This document shows, one piece after another, positions 16,694 through 25,816 of a stretch of DNA of 64,000 nt (position 1 is the stretch's first letter; each line of letters opens with the position of its first letter). Below the pieces are notes generated by a model. It made no database searches and had not been told where the DNA came from. It worked only from the letters and a program-made list of their open reading frames with translations. Source of the DNA: Flavobacteriales bacterium. Lineage in GTDB: Bacteria > Bacteroidota > Bacteroidia > Flavobacteriales_F > PHOS-HE28. Both the position numbers and the translations under genes were made by a program. Location of the stretch: positions 558,001 through 622,000 of the forward strand of contig JADKHI010000002.1 of assembly GCA_016721825.1 (NCBI GenBank). Reading direction: 5' to 3'.

Positions 16694-19600
16694 ATGAAAC
16701 GACCCTACCAAAAAACGATGCGACCCTTACGTCGTGCGCTCCCCTTCGTGGGTGCGTTGCTCAGTGCCAGTTTGATGCAAGCCCAGATCGCAGCCTGGGA
16801 CTTCTTCGGTGAGACCGCCGTTACGACCTCCACAGCTGAGGTCTACAACATCAATATGGATGCCTCCAACGTTATGACGCGGGGCGCAGGTGCTGCGGCC
16901 AGCGCAGGCGCAAATTCCTTCAGGACGGTCGGCTTCCAGAACAACGGGATCAGCACGGCGAACACCGACTACTTCCAGTGGACGCTTTCCGCAGCAAGTG
17001 GCTATACGCTTTCGCTCAGCACGATCGACGCACGGTTCGCTGGCACGGCTGGCTTTGCTGCGGCACCAGGTGTCTCTTGTCAATTCGCATACAGCCTGGA
17101 CGGAACGACCTTCACATTGATCGGTTCACCGACAGTGACGGTAGGCACGCCAGCCACCCTGCCTCAGATCGACCTGACGGGCATTCCTGCACTTCAGGGC
17201 ATTGCCGACGGAACCACTGTGACCTTCCGATATTATGCCAGCGGGCAGACCGGGACAGGTGGCTGGGGCTTCAACTCGCCTGCCGCCACTCAGTACGGCC
17301 TAGCGGTCGGGGGATCCTTGACACCGCTTGTGGCGAATACGAGCGTAGCCTTCAACGGCTCCTCGGCCACTGTACTTGAAACGGTGGGTACCACGCCCAT
17401 CAACGTTAGCATCACCAACCCTTCACCGGGCAACGCGACAACGGCCGATGTGGTGTTGACCAGCGGTAGCGCTGCACGCATCAATAGCTATACGACCCAG
17501 ACGGTCACATTCCCCGCCAACACCTCGGCCGATCAAACGGTGACCATTACGGTGACGAACAATGGGATCAATGACGGCAACGCCACCTTGGTGTTCCAAC
17601 TTCAGAACGTTGCTGGTGGCCAGGGCACTCCTTCCGCTGGCAGCCCGAGCACCTTCACCCTAACGGTGACCGATGACGATGCCCCTCCCACGGTCGGCTT
17701 CACTTCTGCGTTCTCCAGCGCAGCGGAGGCGAATGCAGGCACTACCGGGATCACGGTGAGCGTGACCATGGATGCCCCCCCTGCTGCGAACGTTACCGTC
17801 GATGTGGCCGATGCCCTCACGGGTTCAGCTACAAGCGGTGCGGACTATTCAGCATTCGGACCAGTGACCTTCACATTCACTTCTTCGGATGTGTACCCCT
17901 TCACCCAAACCACCACACTGGACGTGCTGGGCGACGTTCTTTTAGAGGGCAACGAAACGGTGGACCTGAGCCTCACGATCACTTCAGGTGCAGCCACTGC
18001 AGGTGCCTTGAGCTTCACGCATACGATCCAGAACGACGACTACGCTGATGTGGTGATCAACGAGGTGGATGCTGATTCACCAGGCACCGATGCTGCGGAG
18101 TTCGTAGAGCTGTTTGGCCCGGCCAACGCTTCGTTGAATGGACTCACCGTGGTGTTCTTCAATGGCTCCAATGATCTGAGCTACGCATCGTTCGACCTGG
18201 ACGGCTTCTCGCTGGATGCCAACGGGTTCTTCGTCCTAGGGAACACCGGGGTGACGGGCGTGGACCTGACCTTCGCCGGTAACGTGCTCCAGAACGGTGC
18301 CGATGCCGTGGCCGTGTATTTCGCGGATGCCACAAGTTTCCCCAACAATAGCGCGGTGACGACCACCAACCTGGTCGATGCCTTCGTGTATGATTCGGAT
18401 GATGCTGACGATCCCGGTCTCTTGGTACTGCTCAACCCGGGTCAACCGCAGGTGAACGAGAACGGTGGGCTGAACATCCAAGGCCACGCCAGCGCCCGTG
18501 TGCCCGACGGAGGCACCAAGCGGAACACCGATACGTATGTGCAACAAGCACCGACCCCCGATGCCACGAACCAGAACACCTGCGACATCACCTTGCAGCC
18601 CGAGTCAGCAGTGTGCAATACTGTGACCGTCGGCCCTGGTGATACTTACACCGTGAGCATTCCCTACACGGGTATCGAACCCGGCATCACGGTCGTGAAC
18701 AACAGTGGTTCGGGTACCGTGGGTGGTGATGACCCAGCAGTAACGACCAACGGCACCATCATCGTGAGCGGCATCAGCGAGGCCAACAGCTACAGCATCA
18801 CCTTTACCAGCCCGTGCAATTCGCTCACCCGTTCGGGCGCTGCCCCGACCTGCGAGCCGCTGCCTGCGATCGTGATCAACGAAGTGGACTATGACCAGCC
18901 CGGAACGGACAACGCGGAGTTCATTGAGCTGAAGAACACAGGTTCCATTTCGTACGACCTGGCCGGATTCGTTGTGGAGATGCGCAATGGCGCAGGTGGC
19001 GGAGCGACCCAGTACTCCCCTCCCCTGAACGTAACGCTGCCTTCGTTCACCCTCGCACCGGGAACCTACTACGTGGTCTGCGCCACCGGAAGTAGCGTAC
19101 CCAACTGCAACCAGTTCGTGACCGGCTTCACCTTGCAGAACGGGGTACCGGATGCCATCGGCCTGCGTGATGCCAGCAACAACCTGCTTGATGCTGTGAG
19201 CTACGGCGGGGTGAGCGGAGCACCGTACACCGAAACCGCTGGCGCCCCCGTGGATGCCAGCCTCGCCGTGGCCTTGACAGCGAGCATCGGACGGTTCCCG
19301 GATGGTGTGGACAGCAACGACAACAGTGTTGACTTCATCCTAAGCTGCACGAATTCCCCAGGCGCATCGAACAACAGCTCGGTCGATACCGATGGTGACA
19401 CCTTCCTCGATTGCTTGGACGGCTGCCCGCTCGACCCCTTGAAGCAGAACGCCGGTACTTGCGGATGTGGCGTTCCGGACACCGACACTGATGGGGACTT
19501 CGTTGCCGACTGCATCGATGGCTGCCCTGCGGACCCGAACAAGATCGTGCCCGGTGCCTGCGGATGCGGCAACCCTGATACCGACACGGATGGTGACTTC

Positions 19601-21286
19601 GTGGCCGACTGTGTGGACAACTGCCCTGCGGATGCCAACCCCGGCCAAGAGGATATCGACGGCGATCTGATCGGCGATGTCTGTGACGTGTGTCCGAATG
19701 GCCCGAACCCCGGTCTGCCTTGCAACGACAACAACCCGTTCACGGCGAACGACCTGACCCAGAACGATTGTAGCTGTGCCGGTACCCCGGTCCCTTCCAC
19801 CACCTGGACGCTTGAGTTCACCACGGACAACGTGGGCAGCGAGAGCACCTGGCAGATCGTTGATGCCAGCAGCCCCTTCGTGCTGGACGCTGGCGGACCT
19901 TACGGCAACACCACCACCACCACCGAGAACATCACTGTTCCCACGGGTGCCTGCTTCAACCTGATCGTGACCGATGCGAACGGTATGAGCAACGGTACCA
20001 CCGGTGGCTGGATCCTGCGTGACAGCAACGGCAAGCGCGTGATCGACAACAGCGGTGATGGCGTATTCGCCGGTACCGTTCAGCCTGCCCTGCCCTTCTG
20101 CAGCCCTGTTGGCAACGATGCCATCATCGCCAGCCAGTGCGACAAGGTGGATTGGACCCCCGGTCAGATCATCATCGCCACGCCGAACGCTGCTGTTACC
20201 GCCCAGTTCGGCGTGAACAACGCGAACAGCGGTTACGAGTTCTGGTTCTTCAACCCTGATGGTGGCTACAGCCGTCGCGTGTTCCTCACCCATGCCAACC
20301 CCGGCATCGGCGGACCCAACGGAGCCATCAAGTGCGCTCACTTGGCCTACAGCAACCTGGTAACCAACCCGGTGCCTGCCAACGTGCTGTTGAACGTGCG
20401 TGTGCGCAGCGTGGTGAACGGTGTTTACAGCGACTTCGGAGCGGCCTGCCGTTTCAAGATCGACCAGACCGCCGCCAACTGCCCTCTGACCCAGCTGATC
20501 AGCACCCCAGGTGCCACCTTCAGCTGCGGTGCTACGGGTAAGATCGTGAAGGCTTCCGGCAACGTCGGTCGCGTTTACGCCCAGCCTGCAACGCGTGTGG
20601 TGAACGGCAACAACCAAGTGGCCAACGCCTACTTGTTCGAGATCACCAACACGGCCACCGGCTACAACCGCTTGATCGGCGCTACCAGCTACACCCTGGT
20701 GCTCGGTCAGTGGGTCACCAACCCGCTGCTCTGCGGTACGCACACTTACAACGTGCGCGTTCGTGCCAGCTTCGACGGTGGAGCTACCTACTGCCCTTGG
20801 GGCGCTGTGTGCTCGGTGGGTATCACCAACAACCTGGCGGCTCCCTACTGCACGGTACCGGTAGTCAACCTCTGCGGCAATGGCGTCACGGACCCGGGCG
20901 AGACCTGCGACGATGGCAACCAGGTGAACGGCGATGGCTGCGACAACAACTGCCAGCCCACCGGCAGCGCGAATGCCCACAACGACGACCGCGTGTTCTT
21001 CGACGGCGACGAGACCAGCACCGAAGCGGTGTTGACCCTCTGGCCTAACCCGAACAACGGTGAGCAGCTGTATGTGACCATCGACCAACTCAACGCCGAT
21101 GTGACCACCGCCACGTTGGACATCTTCGACATGGTGGGTCATAAGGTGACCACCCGCACCATCGCCGTGAACGGCACCACCCTGAACACCGTGATCGCCC
21201 TGGACGCTTCCATGGCCAACGGCATGTACCTGGTGAACGTGACGGCCGGTGACCAGACCTTCATCCAGCGCCTGGTGATCCAGTAA
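16694..21286 (+). CDS. Giant T9SS multidomain surface protein (Calx-beta-like, lamin-tail, TSP3, DUF4215-like)
   Basis: A 1530-residue protein from ATG 16694. A second ATG at 16718 gives a shorter signal peptide, and the frame to 16643 is unlikely. After the signal peptide come a domain starting AAWDFFGETAVTTST, two Calx-beta-like domains (about residues 212-448), two lamin-tail domains (INEVDADSPGTDAAEFVEL about 453, INEVDYDQPGTDNAEFIEL about 725), calcium-binding TSP3 repeats (DTDGDFVADCIDGCPADPN, about 895-1010), repeated beta domains (about 1030-1390), one disulfide repeat of DUF4215 type (CGNGVTDPGETCDDGN, about 1393) and a T9SS type A sorting domain (LWPNPNNGEQLYV to the end). It is probably a Ca-stabilised cell-surface protein. 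No catalytic residues are evident. Confidence 0.9.
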   Translation: MKRPYQKTMRPLRRALPFVGALLSASLMQAQIAAWDFFGETAVTTSTAEVYNINMDASNVMTRGAGAAASAGANSFRTVGFQNNGISTANTDYFQWTLSAASGYTLSLSTIDARFAGTAGFAAAPGVSCQFAYSLDGTTFTLIGSPTVTVGTPATLPQIDLTGIPALQGIADGTTVTFRYYASGQTGTGGWGFNSPAATQYGLAVGGSLTPLVANTSVAFNGSSATVLETVGTTPINVSITNPSPGNATTADVVLTSGSAARINSYTTQTVTFPANTSADQTVTITVTNNGINDGNATLVFQLQNVAGGQGTPSAGSPSTFTLTVTDDDAPPTVGFTSAFSSAAEANAGTTGITVSVTMDAPPAANVTVDVADALTGSATSGADYSAFGPVTFTFTSSDVYPFTQTTTLDVLGDVLLEGNETVDLSLTITSGAATAGALSFTHTIQNDDYADVVINEVDADSPGTDAAEFVELFGPANASLNGLTVVFFNGSNDLSYASFDLDGFSLDANGFFVLGNTGVTGVDLTFAGNVLQNGADAVAVYFADATSFPNNSAVTTTNLVDAFVYDSDDADDPGLLVLLNPGQPQVNENGGLNIQGHASARVPDGGTKRNTDTYVQQAPTPDATNQNTCDITLQPESAVCNTVTVGPGDTYTVSIPYTGIEPGITVVNNSGSGTVGGDDPAVTTNGTIIVSGISEANSYSITFTSPCNSLTRSGAAPTCEPLPAIVINEVDYDQPGTDNAEFIELKNTGSISYDLAGFVVEMRNGAGGGATQYSPPLNVTLPSFTLAPGTYYVVCATGSSVPNCNQFVTGFTLQNGVPDAIGLRDASNNLLDAVSYGGVSGAPYTETAGAPVDASLAVALTASIGRFPDGVDSNDNSVDFILSCTNSPGASNNSSVDTDGDTFLDCLDGCPLDPLKQNAGTCGCGVPDTDTDGDFVADCIDGCPADPNKIVPGACGCGNPDTDTDGDFVADCVDNCPADANPGQEDIDGDLIGDVCDVCPNGPNPGLPCNDNNPFTANDLTQNDCSCAGTPVPSTTWTLEFTTDNVGSESTWQIVDASSPFVLDAGGPYGNTTTTTENITVPTGACFNLIVTDANGMSNGTTGGWILRDSNGKRVIDNSGDGVFAGTVQPALPFCSPVGNDAIIASQCDKVDWTPGQIIIATPNAAVTAQFGVNNANSGYEFWFFNPDGGYSRRVFLTHANPGIGGPNGAIKCAHLAYSNLVTNPVPANVLLNVRVRSVVNGVYSDFGAACRFKIDQTAANCPLTQLISTPGATFSCGATGKIVKASGNVGRVYAQPATRVVNGNNQVANAYLFEITNTATGYNRLIGATSYTLVLGQWVTNPLLCGTHTYNVRVRASFDGGATYCPWGAVCSVGITNNLAAPYCTVPVVNLCGNGVTDPGETCDDGNQVNGDGCDNNCQPTGSANAHNDDRVFFDGDETSTEAVLTLWPNPNNGEQLYVTIDQLNADVTTATLDIFDMVGHKVTTRTIAVNGTTLNTVIALDASMANGMYLVNVTAGDQTFIQRLVIQ

Positions 21287-21304
21287 GCTGAGCCACTTTC
21301 TGCG

Positions 21305-21336
21305 AAGCGCCCCGCCTCAACAGGCGGGGCGCTTTG
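21305..21336 (+). terminator. Terminator of the giant surface protein gene
   Basis: A perfect 13-bp stem (21305-21317 with 21322-21334, arm AAGCGCCCCGCCT), CAAC loop and following TTG, 18 nt after the stop. Confidence 0.85.
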
Positions 21337-21800
21337 CGTTGGGGGAATGTCGTGCGGTGACCCGGGCGTCAGCGGCTCAAGAGATCGCTCCTTGCTCAGC
21401 CGAAGCGGCTACGCGAAGGCGCAGTCGGACCCTGCGGGATCCTCGCGATGACGGCATGACTAATTCCGACGTGGCGAGGAGGGCACAAGCGATCCCACCG
21501 GACCAAGCCCGGCGTGGCCATCTCCTGGGCCGCTGGCGCATAAGCGTACATTGGTTCTCCTTACGGCACTGCGGATCACTTTCATCCATCCCCGCGCAGG
21601 CCGCGGGCCGAGCAACGAGGGGGCGGAGGGGCAGCGCGGCGCACAGAGACCACTGCGACGTGGCGACCGCTTAAGCCGCTAACGTGTCGCTCCGGAGCTT
21701 TAACGAAGGCAGCCATGGAACTAGTAATGAGAAGCCGAGATCCTAACGCAACGATCGCTCAGCATGACTACAGCGATCCGGGAACGACCCATGAAATGAA
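21337..21800. other. 464-bp gene-free region with degenerate inverted repeat
   Basis: I see no credible gene. A 111-codon frame at 21339 is Arg-rich, lacks any motif and looks like GC-rich noise. Parts of the sequence (GAGATCGCTCCTTGCTC at 21381, and CGATGACGGCATGAC followed by ATTCCGACGTGGCGAGGAG near 21446-21480) resemble interspersed intergenic repeats seen in Bacteroidota. GATCGCT (21383) has an inverted partner at 21488-21494. Confidence 0.4.
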
Positions 21801-21830
21801 AAAGCCCCGCCATTGCTGGCCGGGCTTTCC
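21801..21830 (-). terminator. Terminator of the sugar-dehydrogenase-like gene
   Basis: The stem AAAGCCC(C)GCC (21801-21811) pairs with GGC(C)GGGCTTT (21818-21828) with one mismatch. On the minus strand it is followed by TTTCATTTC. It lies about 20 nt beyond the minus-strand stop at 21849. Confidence 0.65.
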
Positions 21831-21848
21831 CTGTAAATGGTTGAACGA

Positions 21849-23477
21849 TCAATGCATCACCATCACCGGTGCCCGGTGTAGCACCATTCCTGCACTATTC
21901 TCCACCAGCACCACGTATGTACCGTTCGGAACGCGCTCAACATTCAAGGCCAGCTGCGTTGCACCTGCGGACCAGCGCGTGTTCAATACCTCGCGGCCTA
22001 CTTCATCGACCATACGGACCATCCCAGCCACCTGATCTTCCGTTGAGCGCTGCAGAACGACTTGATCCTTTGCTGGCTGTGGAAAAACCTGAAGATGCTC
22101 AGCCGCCTGTTCACCGAGGCCCGTGGCAATGAAAGTGAGCGTGTCGCTGATGAGGGAGCAGCCACCTGTGAACTGACCGACCACGTAATAATCACCGGCA
22201 TTGGCGGGCACATAGGTCTGACCTGTGGCGCCCGGGACCGCCGCTCCGTTCCAATACCATTGGTAGCTGTTCGCCGTCGTGCTGCTCAGTTCGAACCCGT
22301 CGGATGTAACAGAGGGTGCCGGCATGGGGCACTTGTCCACGATCTTCTGGACGGTACCGAAGGAAACGTTGGTGGTGTACAGTGAGCCATCATAGCCCTC
22401 CGTAACGCTTGAGAATCCGGCGGTACCCGTGTTCAGTACGTCCTCGTCGATCCAACCGCCCAATCCGTTCGGCCGCAAGGACCAGAAGTGGCCTGCGCAA
22501 TAATCGGTGTAGAAGTAGCGACCGTACATGCGCGGATACTCAGTACCGCGATACACACGCCCGCCGATGCTCGAGCACCACGTGCCACCATTGGCGACGT
22601 TGCTGTGAACGGCGACCGGGAAAACGTAGTTGGCCGCTCCCTGACAACCGCTGGTATTGAACGTCGCGTTCCCTTCATAACAGCGCCAGCCGAAGTTGGG
22701 CATGTTGGTGGAACCAGCTGGCCAGTAGTCCACTTCCTCCCAATCATTCTGCCCCACATCGCCGATCCAGAGGTCGCCGGTAAGCTGGTCGAATCCGAAG
22801 CGGAACGGATTGCGCAACCCGCTGGCCCAGATCTCCGGCAGGGTGTCGCCACCAGCGTTCGCCCATGGGTTATCCGCAGGAATGGAATACGTGCTGTCCG
22901 CTTCAGGGTGAATGCGAAGCAGGTTACCCAAGGGGTCGGTCGGGTCCTGAGCGTTACCCTGTGGATCACCGGCGCTACCACCATCGCCCAAGGCGATGTA
23001 CAGGTGCCCATCAGGTCCGAAGTGGATATCACCCCCGTTGTGGTTGGGGAAAGGCTGCGGCCAAGTGTACAGGATCACCGCGCTTCCGACGTCAGCAACG
23101 TTGCTATCCGCGGATACCGTGTAGCGAGCAATGGTGCTGATGCCGTTCCCCGTTCCGCCGGTATAGTGCACGTAAAAGAACCCGTTGTTCGCGTGATCGG
23201 GGTCGAAGGCCAGGCCCAGCAGGCCCTGCTCGTTGCCGACATCGTACACCGTGGAAGTGATGTTGAGGAACGGCGTGGGCAATACGGTCATACTGTCTGT
23301 CACCACACGGATGATACCGGCCTGTTGCACCACGAAAAGGCGGCTATCCCCGCAATGGGCCACACCCACAGCGTCGGCAAGACCGGTGGCCCAGTTGTTC
23401 AATTTCAACTGTAAGGGGTTCTGGGCTTGAAGACCCATGACGGACAGGAAGGCAGCGACGATCAAGGAACGCTTCAT
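21849..23477 (-). CDS. Secreted PQQ-type glucose/sorbosone dehydrogenase-like protein with T9SS domain
   Basis: A 542-residue protein. The start at 23477 gives the signal peptide MKRSLIVAAFLSVMGLQAQ. Residues about 20-370 form the six-bladed GSDH/HHIP-like propeller: VAHCGDSRLFVVQQAGIIRVV, EQGLLGLAFDPDHANNGFFYVHYT, FPNHNGGDIHFGPDGHLYIALGDGG and ASGLRNPFRFGFDQLTGDLWIGDVGQNDWEEVD. The HNGG and GLRNP motifs are typical of PQQ-binding soluble sugar dehydrogenases, so periplasmic or surface oxidation of sugars is plausible. The substrate is unknown. An Ig-like domain (NSYQWYWNGAAVPGATGQTY) and a T9SS type A sorting domain (LQVFPQPAKDQVVL) follow. Confidence 0.9.
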   Translation of the reverse strand: MKRSLIVAAFLSVMGLQAQNPLQLKLNNWATGLADAVGVAHCGDSRLFVVQQAGIIRVVTDSMTVLPTPFLNITSTVYDVGNEQGLLGLAFDPDHANNGFFYVHYTGGTGNGISTIARYTVSADSNVADVGSAVILYTWPQPFPNHNGGDIHFGPDGHLYIALGDGGSAGDPQGNAQDPTDPLGNLLRIHPEADSTYSIPADNPWANAGGDTLPEIWASGLRNPFRFGFDQLTGDLWIGDVGQNDWEEVDYWPAGSTNMPNFGWRCYEGNATFNTSGCQGAANYVFPVAVHSNVANGGTWCSSIGGRVYRGTEYPRMYGRYFYTDYCAGHFWSLRPNGLGGWIDEDVLNTGTAGFSSVTEGYDGSLYTTNVSFGTVQKIVDKCPMPAPSVTSDGFELSSTTANSYQWYWNGAAVPGATGQTYVPANAGDYYVVGQFTGGCSLISDTLTFIATGLGEQAAEHLQVFPQPAKDQVVLQRSTEDQVAGMVRMVDEVGREVLNTRWSAGATQLALNVERVPNGTYVVLVENSAGMVLHRAPVMVMH

Positions 23478-23601
23478 GGAAAGATGGTGGGATTGAAGAG
23501 CCGCAAAGTAAGCCCCAACACATCGACCAACTACGCACCGCCCGGGCACCGGGTATCAGGTTCCGGCCCAAGGCAGGGATCCCAGCCACGAGCGGGCCGT
23601 G

Positions 23602-23609
23602 TACATTTG
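23602..23609 (+). promoter_or_regulatory. TAnnTTTG -7 box for prfC
   Basis: TACATTTG matches the Bacteroidota -7 consensus and lies 40 nt upstream of the prfC ATG. Confidence 0.5.
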
Positions 23610-23648
23610 CCGCCCGTTCAATTGAACGGTGCGCATTCCGACCGCCAC

Positions 23649-25253
23649 ATGGGCCTGAAAGAAGAGATCACACGCCGGCACACGTTCGCGATCATCAGCC
23701 ACCCTGATGCGGGCAAGACGACATTGACAGAGAAGTTCCTGCTGTATGGCGGCGCGATCCAGACGGCGGGCGCGGTGAAGAGCAACAAGATCCGCAAGGG
23801 CGCCACCAGCGACTTCATGGAGATCGAACGGCAGCGGGGCATCTCGGTGAGCACCAGCGTGATGACCTTCGAGTACGACGGGAAGCTCATCAACCTGCTG
23901 GACACTCCGGGTCACAAAGACTTCGCGGAGGACACGTACCGCACCTTGACCGCAGTGGATAGCGTCGTCCTGGTGATCGACTGCGTGAAGGGTGTTGAAG
24001 AACAGACCCGTCGCTTAATGGAAGTGTGCCGCATGCGGAACACACCAGTGATGGTCTTCATCAACAAGCTCGATCTGGAAGGCCAGGACCCCTTCGACCT
24101 GCTGGACGAAGTGGAGAAGGAACTGAACATCAAAGTGACACCGCTCAGCTGGCCTATCGGCATCGGCGCGACCTTCCAAGGCGTATACGACCTATACGAC
24201 AAGGACCTCCGCCTTTTCGAGGAGTTGAAGACCAAGGTGGAGGCTGCGGCAGTGCACATCGACGACCTCTCGGACCCTCGCCTGGACGAGCAGCTGGGTG
24301 GCGACGCGGCGGCCTTGCTTCGCCATGATGTGGAGCTGATCGATGGGGTGTATGGTAAGTTGGACATGGGCCGGTACTTATCGGGGCATACGGCACCGGT
24401 TTTCTTCGGGAGTGCGTTCAACAATTTCGGGGTGAAAGAGGTGCTCGACACCTTCGTGCGCATCGCTCCTCCTCCTGGTCCCCGCCCGACCGACCATGGC
24501 GAAGTGCTTCCGGACGAGCCCAAGTTCAGCGGCTTCGTGTTCAAGATCCACGCGAACCTGGACCCCAACCACCGGGACCGCATCGCCTTCCTCCGTGTTT
24601 GCAGTGGTCGCTTCGCCCGCAACACCTACTACCACCACGTGCGGCTGGACAAGGACGTACGCTTCAGCACACCCACCACCTTCATGGCTGCTGCGAAGAC
24701 CATTGTGGACGAAGCCTGGCCCGGTGATGTGATCGGTCTGTTCGATACCGGTCAGTTCAAGATCGGCGACACCATGACCGAAGGGGCCAACTTCAACTTC
24801 CGCGGCATTCCGGAGTTCTCCCCCGAGCTGTTCCGCGAGCTGGTGAACAACGACCCCATGCGCAGCAAGCAGCTGGAGAAAGGCATCCGACAGCTCACCG
24901 ACGAGGGAGTGGCCCAGCTCTTTACGCAACAACCAGGCAACAAGAAGATCGTGGGTTGCGTGGGCGACCTGCAGTTCGATGTGATCCGCTACCGGCTTGA
25001 ACACGAGTACGGCGCCGCCTGCAGCTTTCAGACCATGCAGGCGCACAAGGCCTGCTGGCTCACCAGCACCAATGATGCGGTCCTGCAGCAGTTCATCCGC
25101 ACCAAGGCCCTGCAGATCGTGCAGGACAAGGACGGTAATCCGGTGTTCATCGCTCCATCTGGTTACATGTTGGAGTTGGAGCGGCGCAACAATCCGGAGA
25201 TCACCTTCCACACCACCAGCGAGTTCAAGACCCTCGCGGTGGACAAGGCCTGA
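23649..25253 (+). CDS. prfC: Peptide chain release factor 3 (RF3 GTPase)
   Basis: A 534-residue translational GTPase that recycles RF1/RF2 from the ribosome after termination. G1 is SHPDAGKT (residues 17-24), G3 DTPGHKDF and G4 NKLD (in FINKLDLEGQDPFDLLDE), and the RF3-specific RQRGISVSTSVMTFEY is present. The C-terminal RF3 domain is complete (VGCVGDLQFDVIRYRLEHEYGA). Length matches RF3 of other bacteria. The ATG at 23649 is chosen because MGLKEEITRRHTFAIISHPD is the normal N-terminus, although the frame is open upstream to 23427. Confidence 0.96.
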   Translation: MGLKEEITRRHTFAIISHPDAGKTTLTEKFLLYGGAIQTAGAVKSNKIRKGATSDFMEIERQRGISVSTSVMTFEYDGKLINLLDTPGHKDFAEDTYRTLTAVDSVVLVIDCVKGVEEQTRRLMEVCRMRNTPVMVFINKLDLEGQDPFDLLDEVEKELNIKVTPLSWPIGIGATFQGVYDLYDKDLRLFEELKTKVEAAAVHIDDLSDPRLDEQLGGDAAALLRHDVELIDGVYGKLDMGRYLSGHTAPVFFGSAFNNFGVKEVLDTFVRIAPPPGPRPTDHGEVLPDEPKFSGFVFKIHANLDPNHRDRIAFLRVCSGRFARNTYYHHVRLDKDVRFSTPTTFMAAAKTIVDEAWPGDVIGLFDTGQFKIGDTMTEGANFNFRGIPEFSPELFRELVNNDPMRSKQLEKGIRQLTDEGVAQLFTQQPGNKKIVGCVGDLQFDVIRYRLEHEYGAACSFQTMQAHKACWLTSTNDAVLQQFIRTKALQIVQDKDGNPVFIAPSGYMLELERRNNPEITFHTTSEFKTLAVDKA

Positions 25254-25260
25254 ACGAAAA

Positions 25261-25284
25261 AAGGCCGCTTGCGCGGCCTTCTGA
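25261..25284 (+). terminator. Terminator between prfC and the convergent LTXXQ gene
   Basis: A perfect 8-bp stem (AAGGCCGC 25261-25268 with 25273-25280) has a TTGC loop, is preceded by AAAA and is followed by CTGATC. It may serve both convergent genes. Confidence 0.75.
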
Positions 25285-25301
25285 TCGAAAGGTCAATGAC
25301 C

Positions 25302-25661
25302 TTATTTGGTCGCTTCGTGCCAGCGTTTCAGTTGATCCGCTGACAGCACTTTGGTGAGTTCACGGTCAACGTACTGATCCATGATGGCATACTGCCCTTG
25401 CATATCGGCCTCAACATCCTGTTTGGGCTGGCCCTGCATGCGGTGCTCCACCGACTTCATCTGGCGCTCAACCTGCAGATACACAGCCTGTACCTGGGTC
25501 TTCTGATCAGCGGTCAGGTTCACCGAACGATCAACGAGCTCCGTATGCTTGGCGGCGTTGGCCGTCATTTCCGGGGTATCGGTGGGTGTGAACTCGGTGT
25601 GCTGCGCGCTAACGGCGAAGGCTGTGCTGAGGAACACGATGGTGAGCAGGCTCCGTACCAT
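25302..25661 (-). CDS. Exported LTXXQ-motif (Spy/CpxP-like) small protein
   Basis: A 119-residue protein from ATG 25661 with a signal peptide (MVRSLLTIVFLSTAFAVSAQ). The mature part is helical and Gln/Lys-rich with two LTXXQ-type motifs: NLTADQKTQVQAVYLQVERQ and VLSADQLKRWHE. That pattern is characteristic of small periplasmic Spy/CpxP-like proteins, which act as chaperones or envelope-stress factors in other bacteria. The functional assignment by motif is moderate. It is convergent with prfC. Confidence 0.75.
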   Translation of the reverse strand: MVRSLLTIVFLSTAFAVSAQHTEFTPTDTPEMTANAAKHTELVDRSVNLTADQKTQVQAVYLQVERQMKSVEHRMQGQPKQDVEADMQGQYAIMDQYVDRELTKVLSADQLKRWHEATK

Positions 25662-25801
25662 GGACTTCAAGGATTGGTCATTCAAAGGTAAGCGAACAAG
25701 AGACGGACCGCGAAGTGAAAAGTTGCCTCCATGCACCCCGATCTGTTGGTAACCACTGGCCCAAGGTTTGTTAAAGGCCCAACCGGGCTTGGACGCCCTT
25801 C

Positions 25802-25809
25802 TATTTTTG
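25802..25809 (+). promoter_or_regulatory. TAnnTTTG -7 box very close to the thioredoxin-like gene start
   Basis: TATTTTTG matches the -7 consensus but ends only 7 nt before the ATG at 25817, which would imply a leaderless or near-leaderless transcript. Confidence 0.4.
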
Positions 25810-25816
25810 GCACATC

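Noticed and set aside
19340..21142. A 600-codon minus-strand frame opposite the giant surface protein.
   Set aside because: It is low-complexity (Val, His, Gly, Arg) with no start context or motif. The plus-strand frame has a signal peptide, ordered domains and a sorting domain.
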